A stretch of 64,000 nucleotides of DNA, taken from assembly GCF_039543245.1 (NCBI RefSeq), contig NZ_BAABJJ010000014.1, forward strand, positions 177,026-241,025, read 5' to 3'. The position numbers were made by a program, and so were the translations under genes. This document shows, one piece after another, positions 9,912 through 19,162 of this stretch. The notes beneath the pieces are model-generated. The model was given only the letters and a program-made list of their open reading frames with translations. It had not been told where the DNA came from and did no database searches. The first letter of the stretch is position 1. Each line of letters opens with the position of its first letter. This stretch comes from Algibacter_G agarivorans. Lineage in GTDB: Bacteria > Bacteroidota > Bacteroidia > Flavobacteriales > Flavobacteriaceae.

Positions 9912-11543
9912 TTAATGATTTATAATATTAGATATTCCTTTTAAGGGAATGACTGCCCATTCTGGACGAGAATTGAGTTCGTAACCCAATTCATATACTG
10001 CTTTTTCAAGCAGGCAATATTTAAGTATGAAAATGCGCTCTTGGTTATATCCTAAATTTAAATTTGCGTTTTGTGTTTCGGTAACATAGGTTCCTAAAAA
10101 CAAACCGGTGATGTACCTATATAAAATCTCTGAAGCTTTAAATAAGTCGTCTTCCGTTGCTATATAATGTTTTTTGCTATTGTTGAAAACCGTGGCATAA
10201 ATAGCATAGTGAAATGACCTAAATAAACCAGCCACATCTTTTAAAGGGGGTTGCTTTACTTTTCTATCTCTAATGGTGCTTTCTGGTTCGCCTTCAAAAT
10301 CTATAATGTAGAAATCGTTGTCTTGTACTAAAATTTGACCTAAATGATAGTCGCCATGAATGCGGATACGTTCGCCTTTTAATTTGGTCCAATCAAAATC
10401 TACAAAACGTTTTCTTATACTGTTTTTCTTATCAAGAAATTCTTTCGCTAAGGTTAAAGCCAAGCCTTCTAGTTTATCTAAACTGTTTTCAATAATATTT
10501 AGTCTGTTTTGAAACTGATACAACATTTTGTTTTTTAACCAAACCGTATAATCGCCATTGTAATGTGCTGGTGTAAAAGCAGTTTCTTCAAATTCTGAAC
10601 CTAAAGCAATATGCATTTCTGCAGTACGTTTAGCCAATGTTTTAACTTGATTAAATAAGTTTAAGCCTACCCAATCTATAATTTGAGGAGGAATATCTTC
10701 TATAGTTAAACGTTGATATAACTCGGTATTTGGAAGCGCATCAATGCTGATGTTTTTATATTCTAAATTTGAAAATACTTTATGTAATTCTTTTAGCATA
10801 TAATCCCAAGCATCACCTTCATTAGGAATCATTTCCTGCATTAAACCAATGGTAATATTGTTGTTTTCAGAGTCCACTAAATTGATGCTCCCTAAATAGG
10901 CAGGGGTGTTTTTAAATTCCTTTTTCTCTGATAAAAAACGACTCATTTCATAGTCAGGATTCTTATTGGCAAAAATCCGTCTAAAAAACTTTAATACATA
11001 CTTTTCGTTGTAAACTAAAGAGGTATTACTTTGTTCTAAGCCCATAAAACGAGACGATTCATAGGATTTATTTTCAAATAAATGACTTTTATGGTATTGA
11101 ACTTTTGTAGTGTCTTTTGGTTCTGCGGTTGCAATACGTTCAAAAACTAGTCTTCTGAAAGACTCTAAGTTAATAGCATCTATAATATAACCTTCTTGGT
11201 TTTTAATACTAATAGGAAGAATTCTATCGTTTTGAGCGAAATTTTTATCTGTTACAAAAGCAATGGGTAAAAAATAATGCTGATAAAAAGCTTCAACAAA
11301 ATTTACTTCTAAAATAAGTCCAAAATAAATTTCGCCATGTTGTTGAATTTTAAAATATTCAGCAAGTTCTATATATTTTAATTGACTTGATTTACCACCG
11401 TACCAACGTTGTTTAATAATATAGGCTTCTAATACATCGGACAAGAAGGTTTTTACAAACGCTTCATTATCTAGCAATACTTCCCAAGAATCTTCAGACT
11501 TGAAAAGTGGTTTAACCGATGCTATTGAAGTTTGGTTAACCAT
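9912..11543 (-). CDS. Maltokinase (Mak/Pep2 type)
   Basis: 543 residues. The N-terminal cap begins IIKQRWYGGKSSQLKYIEL, the hallmark of maltokinases and of the kinase half of TreS-Mak fusions. The aminoglycoside-phosphotransferase-like core has the catalytic loop RIHGDYHLGQIL and the metal-binding IIDFEGEP. Known family members phosphorylate maltose with ATP to maltose-1-phosphate, the donor used by GlgE. The gene sits 3 bases after glgE and 3 bases before glgB, so its role in the GlgE route is strongly supported by context. No trehalose synthase is fused to it or found nearby, so its maltose must come from another source, such as glucan breakdown or a treS elsewhere. Confidence 0.9.
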   Translation of the reverse strand: MVNQTSIASVKPLFKSEDSWEVLLDNEAFVKTFLSDVLEAYIIKQRWYGGKSSQLKYIELAEYFKIQQHGEIYFGLILEVNFVEAFYQHYFLPIAFVTDKNFAQNDRILPISIKNQEGYIIDAINLESFRRLVFERIATAEPKDTTKVQYHKSHLFENKSYESSRFMGLEQSNTSLVYNEKYVLKFFRRIFANKNPDYEMSRFLSEKKEFKNTPAYLGSINLVDSENNNITIGLMQEMIPNEGDAWDYMLKELHKVFSNLEYKNISIDALPNTELYQRLTIEDIPPQIIDWVGLNLFNQVKTLAKRTAEMHIALGSEFEETAFTPAHYNGDYTVWLKNKMLYQFQNRLNIIENSLDKLEGLALTLAKEFLDKKNSIRKRFVDFDWTKLKGERIRIHGDYHLGQILVQDNDFYIIDFEGEPESTIRDRKVKQPPLKDVAGLFRSFHYAIYATVFNNSKKHYIATEDDLFKASEILYRYITGLFLGTYVTETQNANLNLGYNQERIFILKYCLLEKAVYELGYELNSRPEWAVIPLKGISNIINH

Positions 11544-11546
11544 AGA

Positions 11547-13484
11547 TTACTTATTAATCTTGAAGATATGAAATGGCATCGTAGGATGTAATTCCACGTA
11601 GCACCATTCGCTATTCCAATTGTAACGACTATCTGTTATTAAATCGTGCATTTCTAGATTATGGCCATGATGTACACCTATATCGTGCAATGGAACTTGT
11701 ACTGTTCCTTGCTGAGAATTGTGATGATCTAAACTAATAATAACAAATATTTGATTTGTTCTGTCGTCATTCCATTTATAAAAAGCCAACAAATTATCGT
11801 TTCCTATGTGGCAGAATTTAATATTATTGGTTTGTTGAAGTGCTGGATTATTGTGCCTTATATAATTTATTTTTGCAATAACGTTAATCAGCTTGTTTTG
11901 AATTTCCCAATCATAATGGGTGATTTGGAATTTTTCTGAATTTAGATATTCCTCTTTTCCAAGGAGTGAATTTGAAAGCATGTATTCAAAAACAGGTCCA
12001 TAAATACCAATACTAGAACTTAATGTTGCTGCCAAGGCATACCTTTGAATGTGTTTGGATTCGTTAGCCCCTTGTAAATGGTATGGATTAATATCTGGTG
12101 TATTTGGCCAGAAATTAGGCTGCATATATTCACTTAGCTCACTAGTTGTTAATTCCTCAACATATTCAATAATCTCGTGCTTGCTTTCACGCCAAGTAAA
12201 ATAGGTGTAAGATTGTGTATACCCTTGTTTTGCAAGTTGTTGCATAACTTTAGGTGCGGTAAACGCTTCTGCTAAAAAGATAACATCAGGATGTTTTGCT
12301 TTAACTTCAGAAATAATCCAATTCCAAAAATAAAATGGTTTGGTGTGTGGGTTGTCTACTCTAAAAATGTTAATACCACAATCTATCCAATGCATTAAAA
12401 TATCTAAGCATTCATGCCAAAGGGCTTTATAGTCTTCACTTTCCCAATATATAGGAAGGATGTCTTGATATTTTTTAGGTGGATTTTCAGCGTATTGTAC
12501 CGTACCGTCTGGTCGCCATTTAAACCATTTTGGGTGGTCTTTTACCCAAGGATGGTCTGGAGCCGCTTGTAACGCATAATCCATGGCAATTTCAAGGTTA
12601 TTTTCTTTTGCTTTTTGAATTAAAGATTTAAAATCATCAAGCGAACCTAACTGTGGATGAATATCTTTATGTCCGCCATATTGAGAACCAACACCCCAAG
12701 TAGAACCCACATCGCCTTCTTTGGCTTCGGTCGTGTTGTTTTTACCTTTTCTATTAACTTCACCAATAGGATGAATAGGAGGTAAGTATACCACATCAAA
12801 CCCCATGTTTTTTACTCTAGGAAGCAAACGTTCGCAATCTTTAAATGTGCCATGTACCCCTTCGTGTTCTGATGCTGAACGCGGGAAAAATTCGTACCAA
12901 GTACTGAATCGTGCTTTTTTTCTATCCACATATACTTGATATTCTTTAGAAGAATTATCAAGGATTTTTATAGGATTAGCATAAAATATTTGGTATAACC
13001 TGTCTGTACTTGCTTCGGTAATAGCTTCGCCATAATCGTTTTCATTTTGAAAAATACGATGTAGGTGTTCTAAATAAATTTTATCCTCAACATTAACTTT
13101 ATCTAAAATGGCTTCAATAAACTGAACGCCTTCAAGTAATTCTGAAACAACGTGCTGGCCATCATTAATTTTTCTGATTAAACCATATCTCCAATTTAGT
13201 GCGTAATCTACCCATGCTTGTACTTTATAACTATAAAAGCCTTGCTTTTCAACGGAAAAAGATGCTTGCCACTCATCATTTGACAGCAAACCCATTCTAA
13301 TTTCATTCCATTTTTTGCTTTTTTCGTGTTTGTATAATACAGATGCACCTAGAACATCATGTCCGTCGGCCATTATATGCGCGCCTACATTGACAATCTC
13401 GTTTACTACACGTTTAATATAAAAGTCGCCACAATTAACACTAGGCGAGACATAATCAATAACAACTCTTTTTTGGTCTTGCAT
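11547..13484 (-). CDS. glgE: GlgE: alpha-1,4-glucan--maltose-1-phosphate maltosyltransferase (GH13_3)
   Basis: 645 residues, normal for GlgE. An N-terminal beta-sandwich is followed by a helical insert and the catalytic barrel, with FRVDNPHTKPFYFW (nucleophile Asp about 377) and VIFLAEAFTAPKVM (acid/base Glu about 406). The 29-residue spacing between these two matches the Streptomyces enzyme (Asp394/Glu423). GlgE adds maltosyl units from alpha-maltose-1-phosphate to the non-reducing end of alpha-1,4-glucan and is a marker of this pathway. ATG start at 13484, with a perfect 16-bp inverted repeat about 20 bases upstream. Tightly followed by maltokinase and glgB. Confidence 0.95.
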   Translation of the reverse strand: MQDQKRVVIDYVSPSVNCGDFYIKRVVNEIVNVGAHIMADGHDVLGASVLYKHEKSKKWNEIRMGLLSNDEWQASFSVEKQGFYSYKVQAWVDYALNWRYGLIRKINDGQHVVSELLEGVQFIEAILDKVNVEDKIYLEHLHRIFQNENDYGEAITEASTDRLYQIFYANPIKILDNSSKEYQVYVDRKKARFSTWYEFFPRSASEHEGVHGTFKDCERLLPRVKNMGFDVVYLPPIHPIGEVNRKGKNNTTEAKEGDVGSTWGVGSQYGGHKDIHPQLGSLDDFKSLIQKAKENNLEIAMDYALQAAPDHPWVKDHPKWFKWRPDGTVQYAENPPKKYQDILPIYWESEDYKALWHECLDILMHWIDCGINIFRVDNPHTKPFYFWNWIISEVKAKHPDVIFLAEAFTAPKVMQQLAKQGYTQSYTYFTWRESKHEIIEYVEELTTSELSEYMQPNFWPNTPDINPYHLQGANESKHIQRYALAATLSSSIGIYGPVFEYMLSNSLLGKEEYLNSEKFQITHYDWEIQNKLINVIAKINYIRHNNPALQQTNNIKFCHIGNDNLLAFYKWNDDRTNQIFVIISLDHHNSQQGTVQVPLHDIGVHHGHNLEMHDLITDSRYNWNSEWCYVELHPTMPFHIFKINK

Positions 13485-13501
13485 ATTAGTTAGTTATATA
13501 T

Positions 13502-13536
13502 TGCCAATTTAGCTATATTATATAGCTAAATTGGCA
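13502..13536. repeat. Perfect 16-bp inverted repeat in the glgC-glgE gap
   Basis: TGCCAATTTAGCTATA, a 3-nt TTA spacer, then the exact complement. It lies 18 bases before the glgE start and 77 bases after the glgC stop, with no clear T-run on the minus strand. It could be an operator, an mRNA-processing or stabilising hairpin, or a weak terminator separating glgM-glgC from glgE-mak-glgB. Confidence 0.75.
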
Positions 13537-13612
13537 TAAGAAAATAAATTTTTTAGTTTGTCTTCCACCCCGATAGTTTTCAGGGCTTATCAGGATTGCG
13601 AGATTCTTTTTT

Positions 13613-14878
13613 TTAAATAACGTATCCTTTAGGAATGGTCGCTCCTTTTTTGACAACTACAATGCCTTCTTTTATAAAATAGGTGTCGGTTTCTTTATCC
13701 TCTAGGTGTTTTCCACCATTAATTCTAACATCATCTCCTATGCGGCAGTTTTTATCAATAATTGCATTTTTTATAAAACAGCGTTCACCTATACCCATAA
13801 GCGTTTCTATTTTTTTACTTTCTATTTGCTCTAAGGTTTCATATCTATCAGAACCCATCATATAGGTATTTATAACGGTAGATTCGTCTCCAATTCTCGA
13901 ACGAATACCAATAACAGATTGCTCAATTTTAGCAGCACTAATAATACAACCTTCGGCAATGACCGCTTTTTCTAACATAGTTCCCGCTAATTTAGTAGTG
14001 GGTAGCATACGAGCATGTGTATAAATACGTTTTTTCTTATCGTATAAATCGAATTGAGGGATATCTGCCGTTAGTCCAATATTTGCTTCAAAGAATGAAT
14101 CTATATTTCCTATATCTGTCCAATAGCCTTCATATTGGTAGCTTAACGTTTTATGTTCGTCTATAGCTTGAGGAATGATTTCTTTACCAAAATCATTAGT
14201 GTCTGGGTTTTCCATTAACTGGGTTAACAAGTCTCTGTTAAAAATATATATACCCATTGATGCTAGGTAATCTCTACCTTGACCTTTCATATCGTCACTT
14301 ACCTCAGAGGTCCAATCTGGTAATAAACTGGCGTCTGGTTTTTCAATAAATGAAGTGACAACATTTTTATCATCCGATTTTAAAATCCCAAATTCTGTTG
14401 CATCTTTAGCATTAACAGGTATAGTTGCTATAGATATTTTAGCCTTAGCTTTAATATGGGCTGCAATCATCTTATCATAATCCATTTGATACAGTTGATC
14501 TCCAGAAAGTATTAAGAAATAATCAAATTCATGCTGAAGAAAATGGTGCATACTTTGGCGTACGGCATCAGCAGTGCCTTGAAACCAAGTTTTATTATGT
14601 GGCGTTTGTTCAGCAGCTAATACATCAACAAAAGCACTACTAAAAAAACTGAAATGATAGGTGTTTTTTATATGTTTGTTTAACGATGCTGAATTAAATT
14701 GAGTTAATACAAACATCCGTTTAATGTCTGAATTGATACAATTTGAGATAGGAATATCTACCAATCTATACTTGCCAGCAATAGGAACTGCTGGTTTAGA
14801 TCTTGATTCGGTTAATGGATATAATCTTGAACCTTGACCGCCGCCTAATATTATGGCTAATACTTTGTTGTTTATCAT
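13613..14878 (-). CDS. glgC: Glucose-1-phosphate adenylyltransferase GlgC
   Basis: 421 residues. The nucleotidyltransferase signature ILGGGQGSRLYPLTESRSKPAVPIAGKYR opens the protein, followed by LVDIPISNCINS, the sugar-phosphate-binding FIEKPDA and a C-terminal left-handed beta-helix (IIDKNCRIGDDVRI). It makes ADP-glucose and pyrophosphate from ATP and glucose-1-phosphate, the committed step of bacterial glucan synthesis, and is usually allosterically controlled. It lies 73 bases after the GT4 synthase gene on the same strand, so the two form the ADP-glucose module of the locus. Confidence 0.96.
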   Translation of the reverse strand: MINNKVLAIILGGGQGSRLYPLTESRSKPAVPIAGKYRLVDIPISNCINSDIKRMFVLTQFNSASLNKHIKNTYHFSFFSSAFVDVLAAEQTPHNKTWFQGTADAVRQSMHHFLQHEFDYFLILSGDQLYQMDYDKMIAAHIKAKAKISIATIPVNAKDATEFGILKSDDKNVVTSFIEKPDASLLPDWTSEVSDDMKGQGRDYLASMGIYIFNRDLLTQLMENPDTNDFGKEIIPQAIDEHKTLSYQYEGYWTDIGNIDSFFEANIGLTADIPQFDLYDKKKRIYTHARMLPTTKLAGTMLEKAVIAEGCIISAAKIEQSVIGIRSRIGDESTVINTYMMGSDRYETLEQIESKKIETLMGIGERCFIKNAIIDKNCRIGDDVRINGGKHLEDKETDTYFIKEGIVVVKKGATIPKGYVI

Positions 14879-14951
14879 GTGTAGCTAGTTTATGTATGTT
14901 ATAGAATATAGTTTTATAAGAGAAGACTTGTGCTTCAGTAGTTTATAGTTT

Positions 14952-16154
14952 TTAAATCAAAGATTTATATAATTCTTCAACCTGTTTGGCAATGGCAATC
15001 CAATCAAAATAGTCCTCTACGCGCTTTCTGCCATTTTTCGCCATAGTTTCTCTTAAGGCTTTATCGTTAATGACCTTATTAACACCATCGGCTAAATCTC
15101 TAGAAAATTTATCAGGGTCAATAGGTTCAAAAGGGGCTTCTTTTTGTTGTTCTAAAGGAATTAAAAGACCCGTTTCTCCGTGCACGACCACTTCTTTTAT
15201 GCCACCAACAGCACTTGCTACAACAGCAGTATCACATGCCATAGCTTCAATATTGATAATTCCGAAGGGTTCATAAATTGATGGACAGCAAAACACATGA
15301 GCATGTGAATATAATTGAATGATTTCTTCTTTAGTAACCATCTTGTCAATCCAAATCACGTTATCTCTAGTTTTCTTTACTTCGTTAACAGCGTCTTCCA
15401 TTTCTTTGCCAATCTCTGGTGTGTCGGGAGCTCCTGCACAAAGTACTATTTGCGTGTCTGAGTCAATATATTTTATAGCATTTACTAAATGAATAATACC
15501 TTTTTGCCTTGTAATTCTACCAACAAAAAGTACATAGGGTTTGGTTTTATCTATGCCATATTCATCTAGTGTAGATGTTTCAGAAGTTGTTATGTATTGT
15601 TGAAGGTTAATCCCGTTATATATTACATGTATTTTGTTTTCATCAACGTTAAAATGCTTTATAACATCTTCTTTAGTTTCTTCTGAAACAGCAATTAGGG
15701 CATCAGCCATTTCTATAGCTGTTTTTTCCACCCAAGAAGAAGCATCATAACCTCTACCTAGTTGCTCTCTTTTCCATGGTCTTAAAGGCTCTAGGGAGTG
15801 TGTGGTTATAACTAAAGGGGTTCCGTAACATAACTTTGCAATAATACCCGCAAAATGCGCGTACCATGTGTGACAGTGCACTACATCAGCATCAATAGGT
15901 TCGGTATTCATTTGAAGACAGGTACTTAGTGTTTTAAAAACCGATTTTAATTTATCATCGGCACCATCAAAAACAGGATTGTCAAAAGGATAGCCTTTTA
16001 CGGTTAGGCTGCCTGACTTATCGTCTTGATCACCAAAGCACCTTACGTCCATTTCCATTAGTTTGGCTAATTCGCCAGCTAAATATTCAACATGAACTCC
16101 TGCTCCACCATAAACATATGGCGGAAATTCTCTAGTGTAAAAAAGTGCTTTCAT
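14952..16154 (-). CDS. glgA: GT4 glycogen synthase / maltose-1-phosphate synthase (GlgA/GlgM type)
   Basis: 400 residues, clearly shorter than the ~477-residue GT5 GlgA of enterobacteria. The sequence follows the actinobacterial GT4 type: FPPYVYGGAGVHVEYLA near the N-terminus, HSLEPLRPWKREQLG (from about 120), FVGRITRQKGIIHLV, LCAGAPDTPEIG and the GT4 donor motif CPSIYEPFGIINIEAMAC. Mycobacterial proteins with this pattern (GlgM) join ADP-glucose to glucose-1-phosphate to form maltose-1-phosphate; older annotation calls them glycogen synthase. With glgC and glgE in the same gene row, a GlgM role is plausible here, but direct chain elongation cannot be excluded. First gene of the glucan row; ATG start. 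Confidence 0.9.
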   Translation of the reverse strand: MKALFYTREFPPYVYGGAGVHVEYLAGELAKLMEMDVRCFGDQDDKSGSLTVKGYPFDNPVFDGADDKLKSVFKTLSTCLQMNTEPIDADVVHCHTWYAHFAGIIAKLCYGTPLVITTHSLEPLRPWKREQLGRGYDASSWVEKTAIEMADALIAVSEETKEDVIKHFNVDENKIHVIYNGINLQQYITTSETSTLDEYGIDKTKPYVLFVGRITRQKGIIHLVNAIKYIDSDTQIVLCAGAPDTPEIGKEMEDAVNEVKKTRDNVIWIDKMVTKEEIIQLYSHAHVFCCPSIYEPFGIINIEAMACDTAVVASAVGGIKEVVVHGETGLLIPLEQQKEAPFEPIDPDKFSRDLADGVNKVINDKALRETMAKNGRKRVEDYFDWIAIAKQVEELYKSLI

Positions 16155-16606
16155 ATAAAAATGTCAAAAAAAATTAATTATTAAGTCAAAAAAAGAAATT
16201 TAAAAAAGATACTAATTAAAAATCTGTAATCATTATTTACGATGTATGTTATTGAAAATCAGGCAAAGCATTATATGTAAACCTTTAAATTGTTAATAAC
16301 AATTATTCGCTTGAATTTGCAAGTAAAATTAATCTAGTATTAGTTAAACACAGTATAATTAAGGACTTGTTAATAGTTTAACCATTTGTAACGGTTACTA
16401 AGTTATAAACATACAAAATAATTATTAACAATTTTGACGTTAATTTATTTTTATTGAAAAAAAGGTGTTTTTCCGAATAAATGAGATTATCTATAAAAAA
16501 AGCTTACAAAAGCAGTGTTTTATTTTAAATCAGATAATCAATTTTAACAGTAACACCTAGTAGGTACTATTAGTTTTTTGGTGCGTAGAGAAAATGAAAT
16601 CGTTAA
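16155..16606. other. AT-rich upstream region of the glycogen locus
   Basis: About 450 bases between glgM and the response-regulator remnant, with no credible gene. It should contain the glgM promoter on the minus strand, but no clean TAnnTTTG box was found. A small perfect inverted repeat GTAACGGTTAC is at 16388-16398; its role is unknown. Confidence 0.5.
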
Positions 16607-16793
16607 AAAGGGAAGATTTAAGTCCACTTGTAATACATCTTGATGGTTCAGTTTTACGGTAGATAAAACATTTTCGCTATTAGTAACTAACCTATAACAG
16701 TATAATCGGATTGGTTTTTAAATATAGAAAGTAAACCATCAATAACAATTTGATGGTCATTGCAGATGAGAATTTTTTTGGTTGGCTTTTCAT
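16607..16793 (-). pseudogene. Decayed receiver domain of a NarL/LuxR-type response regulator
   Basis: Reading the minus strand from an ATG at 16791-16793, three frame-shifted blocks join into one receiver N-terminus: MKSQP; then KKILICNDHQIVIDGLLSIF and KNQSDYTVIG; then VTNSENVLSTVKLNHQDVLQ and VDLNLP, the last holding the expected phospho-acceptor Asp. Only two single-base losses are needed to restore the frame: one in an A-run (7 instead of 8) and one where a GAA codon has become TA. After NLP the similarity stops, so the rest of the receiver and the HTH output domain are gone. The remnant has no partner kinase in view. Confidence 0.7.
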
Positions 16794-16867
16794 GTTAGTA
16801 ACCTACATGAAGTAAGACCTAAAAACACTATAAATTATTAGTAATATTAATAATAAGATACTGAAAA

Positions 16868-16885
16868 TTAGCTTCTTGAAGCTAA
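16868..16885. promoter_or_regulatory. 18-bp perfect palindrome upstream of the small lipoprotein gene
   Basis: TTAGCTTC-TT-GAAGCTAA lies 41 bases before the ATG at 16927. It may be an operator or a 5'-leader hairpin; no further support is visible. Confidence 0.4.
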
Positions 16886-16926
16886 AATCCCTTTATTTGA
16901 GCCTAATTTTATAACCAACCAACCTT

Positions 16927-17181
16927 ATGAAAAAATTAACCATAAATGCTTTTTTAACTGGAGTATTGGCTCTTAGTTCTTGCAGTAGTGATGATAGTAA
17001 AGATGCTTCGTCAAGCGAATGTAAAACTTGTGAAATATTTAGTGTTACTCAAGAATATTGTAATAACCAAGACGGAACAGTTACTATTACTACAAATGGT
17101 CAAGAAGAAATAGAAGATTTAGATGGTGCTACATTTGCACAGTTTATTTCAGGTATTGAGCTTTTAGGTACTTGTGACTAG
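16927..17181 (+). CDS. Small secreted lipoprotein of unknown function
   Basis: 84 residues. A basic N-terminus and hydrophobic stretch lead to the lipobox ALSSC (Cys19), followed by SSDDSKDASSSE, an acidic-serine tether of the kind linked to outer-membrane and surface export of Bacteroidota lipoproteins. The mature part is small, acidic and has four more cysteines (CKTC, YCNN and a final TCD), suggesting one or two disulfides. I recognise no family. It stands alone, between a decayed response regulator and lepA, with a strong terminator after it. Confidence 0.7.
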   Translation: MKKLTINAFLTGVLALSSCSSDDSKDASSSECKTCEIFSVTQEYCNNQDGTVTITTNGQEEIEDLDGATFAQFISGIELLGTCD

Positions 17182-17197
17182 AAAGTATTATGATAAT

Positions 17198-17235
17198 AAA
17201 AAAAGCCATCTAATAATTATTAGATGGCTTTTTTT
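17198..17235. terminator. Bidirectional terminator between the small lipoprotein and lepA
   Basis: A long perfect palindrome centred on CCATCTAATAA / TTATTAGATGG, flanked by A-runs on the left and T-runs on the right. It touches the lepA stop codon and serves both convergent genes. Confidence 0.88.
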
Positions 17236-19030
17236 AATCATTCAACTTTAAAACCGCCATAAACGCTTGCTGAGGTATTTCTACATTACCTACTTGACGC
17301 ATACGTTTTTTACCTTTTTTCTGTTTTTCAAGAAGTTTACGCTTTCGTGAAATATCGCCACCATAACATTTTGCCGTTACGTCTTTACGAAGTGCTTTTA
17401 TGGTTTCGCGAGAAATAATTTTAGCGCCAATAGCAGCTTGAATTGGAATATCAAATTGCTGACGCGGAATCAATTCTTTTAATTTTTCACACATCTTTTT
17501 ACCTATATGATGTGCATTATCAGCGTGAATTAAGGCAGAAAGTGCATCAACGGTTTGTGCATTTAATAATATGTCTAAACGCACCAATTTGGATTGTTTC
17601 ATACCAATTGGCGAATAATCAAATGAAGCATAACCTTTTGAGACTGTTTTTAAACGATCGTAAAAATCGAAAACAATTTCTGCTAAAGGCATTTCAAAAG
17701 TTAACTCAACACGCTCAGTAGTTAAATAGGTTTGATTGGTAATAATACCTCGTTTTTCAATACAAAGCGACATCACGTTACCAACAAAATCTGCTTTGGT
17801 AATTATAGTAGCTTTAATATAAGGCTCTTCAACGCGATTTACGGTGGAAGGTTCTGGTAAATCGGAAGGGTTGTTTACAATAAAAGCTTCGTCTGGATTT
17901 TTATTGGTGTAGGCGTGGTATGATACATTGGGAACAGTTGTGATAACCGTCATATCAAACTCACGTTCTAAACGTTCTTGAATAATTTCCATGTGCAGCA
18001 TCCCTAAGAATCCACAACGGAAACCAAAACCTAAGGCAGCAGAACTTTCTGGAACAAATACCAATGATGCGTCGTTAAGTTGTAATTTTTCCATGGAGTT
18101 ACGGAGTTCTTCGTAATCTTCTGTATCAACAGGGTAAATACCTGCAAAAACCATGGGTTTTACATCTTCAAAACCTTCAACAATATTTGTGGTTGGGTTG
18201 TCGAAATCTGTAATGGTATCACCTACTTTTACTTCTTTAGCGGTTTTAATACCAGTGATTAAATAACCAACATCACCTGTTTTTACACTTTGTTTAGCTA
18301 CTTGTGTTAGTTTTAAGGTACCAACTTCATCGGCGTAATATTCTTTATCTGTAGCAACAAATTTAATTTTTTGACCTTTTTTAATTTCGCCATTAAAGAC
18401 TCTAAAATAAGTTTCAATCCCTCTAAAGGTGTTGTAGACCGAATCAAAAATTAAAGCTTGCAAAGGTGCATTTGGATCCCCTTTTGGCGCAGGAACACGC
18501 TCTATTATAGCTTTTAAAATATTATCGACACCAAAACCTGTTTTCCCACTAGCGTGAATAACTTCTTCAGGGTCGCAGCCTAATAAATCTACAATATCAT
18601 CGGTTACTTCCTCTGGATTTGCACTTGGTAAATCGACTTTATTAAGAATAGGAATAATTTCCAAATCATTTTCTAAAGCCAAATATAAATTAGAAATAGT
18701 TTGCGCTTGAATGCTTTGTGCGGCATCAACAATTAATAAAGCGCCTTCGCAAGCAGCTATAGAACGCGATACTTCATAAGAAAAATCTACGTGGCCTGGT
18801 GTATCAATTAAATTTAGAATATATTTTTCGCCCTCATATTCATAGTCCATTTGAATGGCGTGCGACTTGATGGTAATACCACGTTCGCGCTCCAAGTCCA
18901 TACTATCCAGTAATTGGGCTTGTTGTTCTCTAGCGGTTACGGATCCTGTAGCGTCTAACAAACGGTCTGCAAGCGTACTTTTACCGTGATCTATATGTGC
19001 AATAATGCAAAAATTTCTGATGTTCTTCAT
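17234..19030 (-). CDS. lepA: Elongation factor 4 (LepA), ribosome back-translocase GTPase
   Basis: 598 residues from the ATG at 19030; the open frame could begin three codons earlier at a TTG, but the ATG gives the normal LepA N-terminus MKNIRNFCIIAHIDHGKST. G-domain motifs AHIDHGKST, DTPGHVDFSYEV and NKVDLP are followed by domains II, III and V, and the C-terminal domain ends with KKGKKRMRQVGNVEIPQQAF, typical of LepA. It acts on stalled or mistranslocated ribosomes in the cytoplasm. A good -7 box lies 30 bases upstream. Confidence 0.97.
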   Translation of the reverse strand: MKNIRNFCIIAHIDHGKSTLADRLLDATGSVTAREQQAQLLDSMDLERERGITIKSHAIQMDYEYEGEKYILNLIDTPGHVDFSYEVSRSIAACEGALLIVDAAQSIQAQTISNLYLALENDLEIIPILNKVDLPSANPEEVTDDIVDLLGCDPEEVIHASGKTGFGVDNILKAIIERVPAPKGDPNAPLQALIFDSVYNTFRGIETYFRVFNGEIKKGQKIKFVATDKEYYADEVGTLKLTQVAKQSVKTGDVGYLITGIKTAKEVKVGDTITDFDNPTTNIVEGFEDVKPMVFAGIYPVDTEDYEELRNSMEKLQLNDASLVFVPESSAALGFGFRCGFLGMLHMEIIQERLEREFDMTVITTVPNVSYHAYTNKNPDEAFIVNNPSDLPEPSTVNRVEEPYIKATIITKADFVGNVMSLCIEKRGIITNQTYLTTERVELTFEMPLAEIVFDFYDRLKTVSKGYASFDYSPIGMKQSKLVRLDILLNAQTVDALSALIHADNAHHIGKKMCEKLKELIPRQQFDIPIQAAIGAKIISRETIKALRKDVTAKCYGGDISRKRKLLEKQKKGKKRMRQVGNVEIPQQAFMAVLKLND

Positions 19031-19059
19031 AGTCAACAATCTTCATAAAAAAGATTTGG

Positions 19060-19067
19060 CAAAGATA
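19060..19067 (-). promoter_or_regulatory. -7 box of the lepA promoter
   Basis: On the minus strand this reads TATCTTTG, a perfect match to the Bacteroidota TAnnTTTG element, 29 bases upstream of the lepA ATG. No clear TTG -33 box is seen. Confidence 0.55.
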
Positions 19068-19162
19068 GTTGATTTAGATGAGGTTTACGATTAGACCTGT
19101 CAGGTTTCTTGTGCAGAACTTGTTTCAGTATCTAATTTCACAGGTCTTTAAGGAAAAAAGAT

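Noticed and set aside
16388..16398. GTAACGGTTAC palindrome as glycogen operator
   Set aside because: Only 11 bases, about 235 bases from the glgM start and with no second copy near the other glucan genes; too weak to call.
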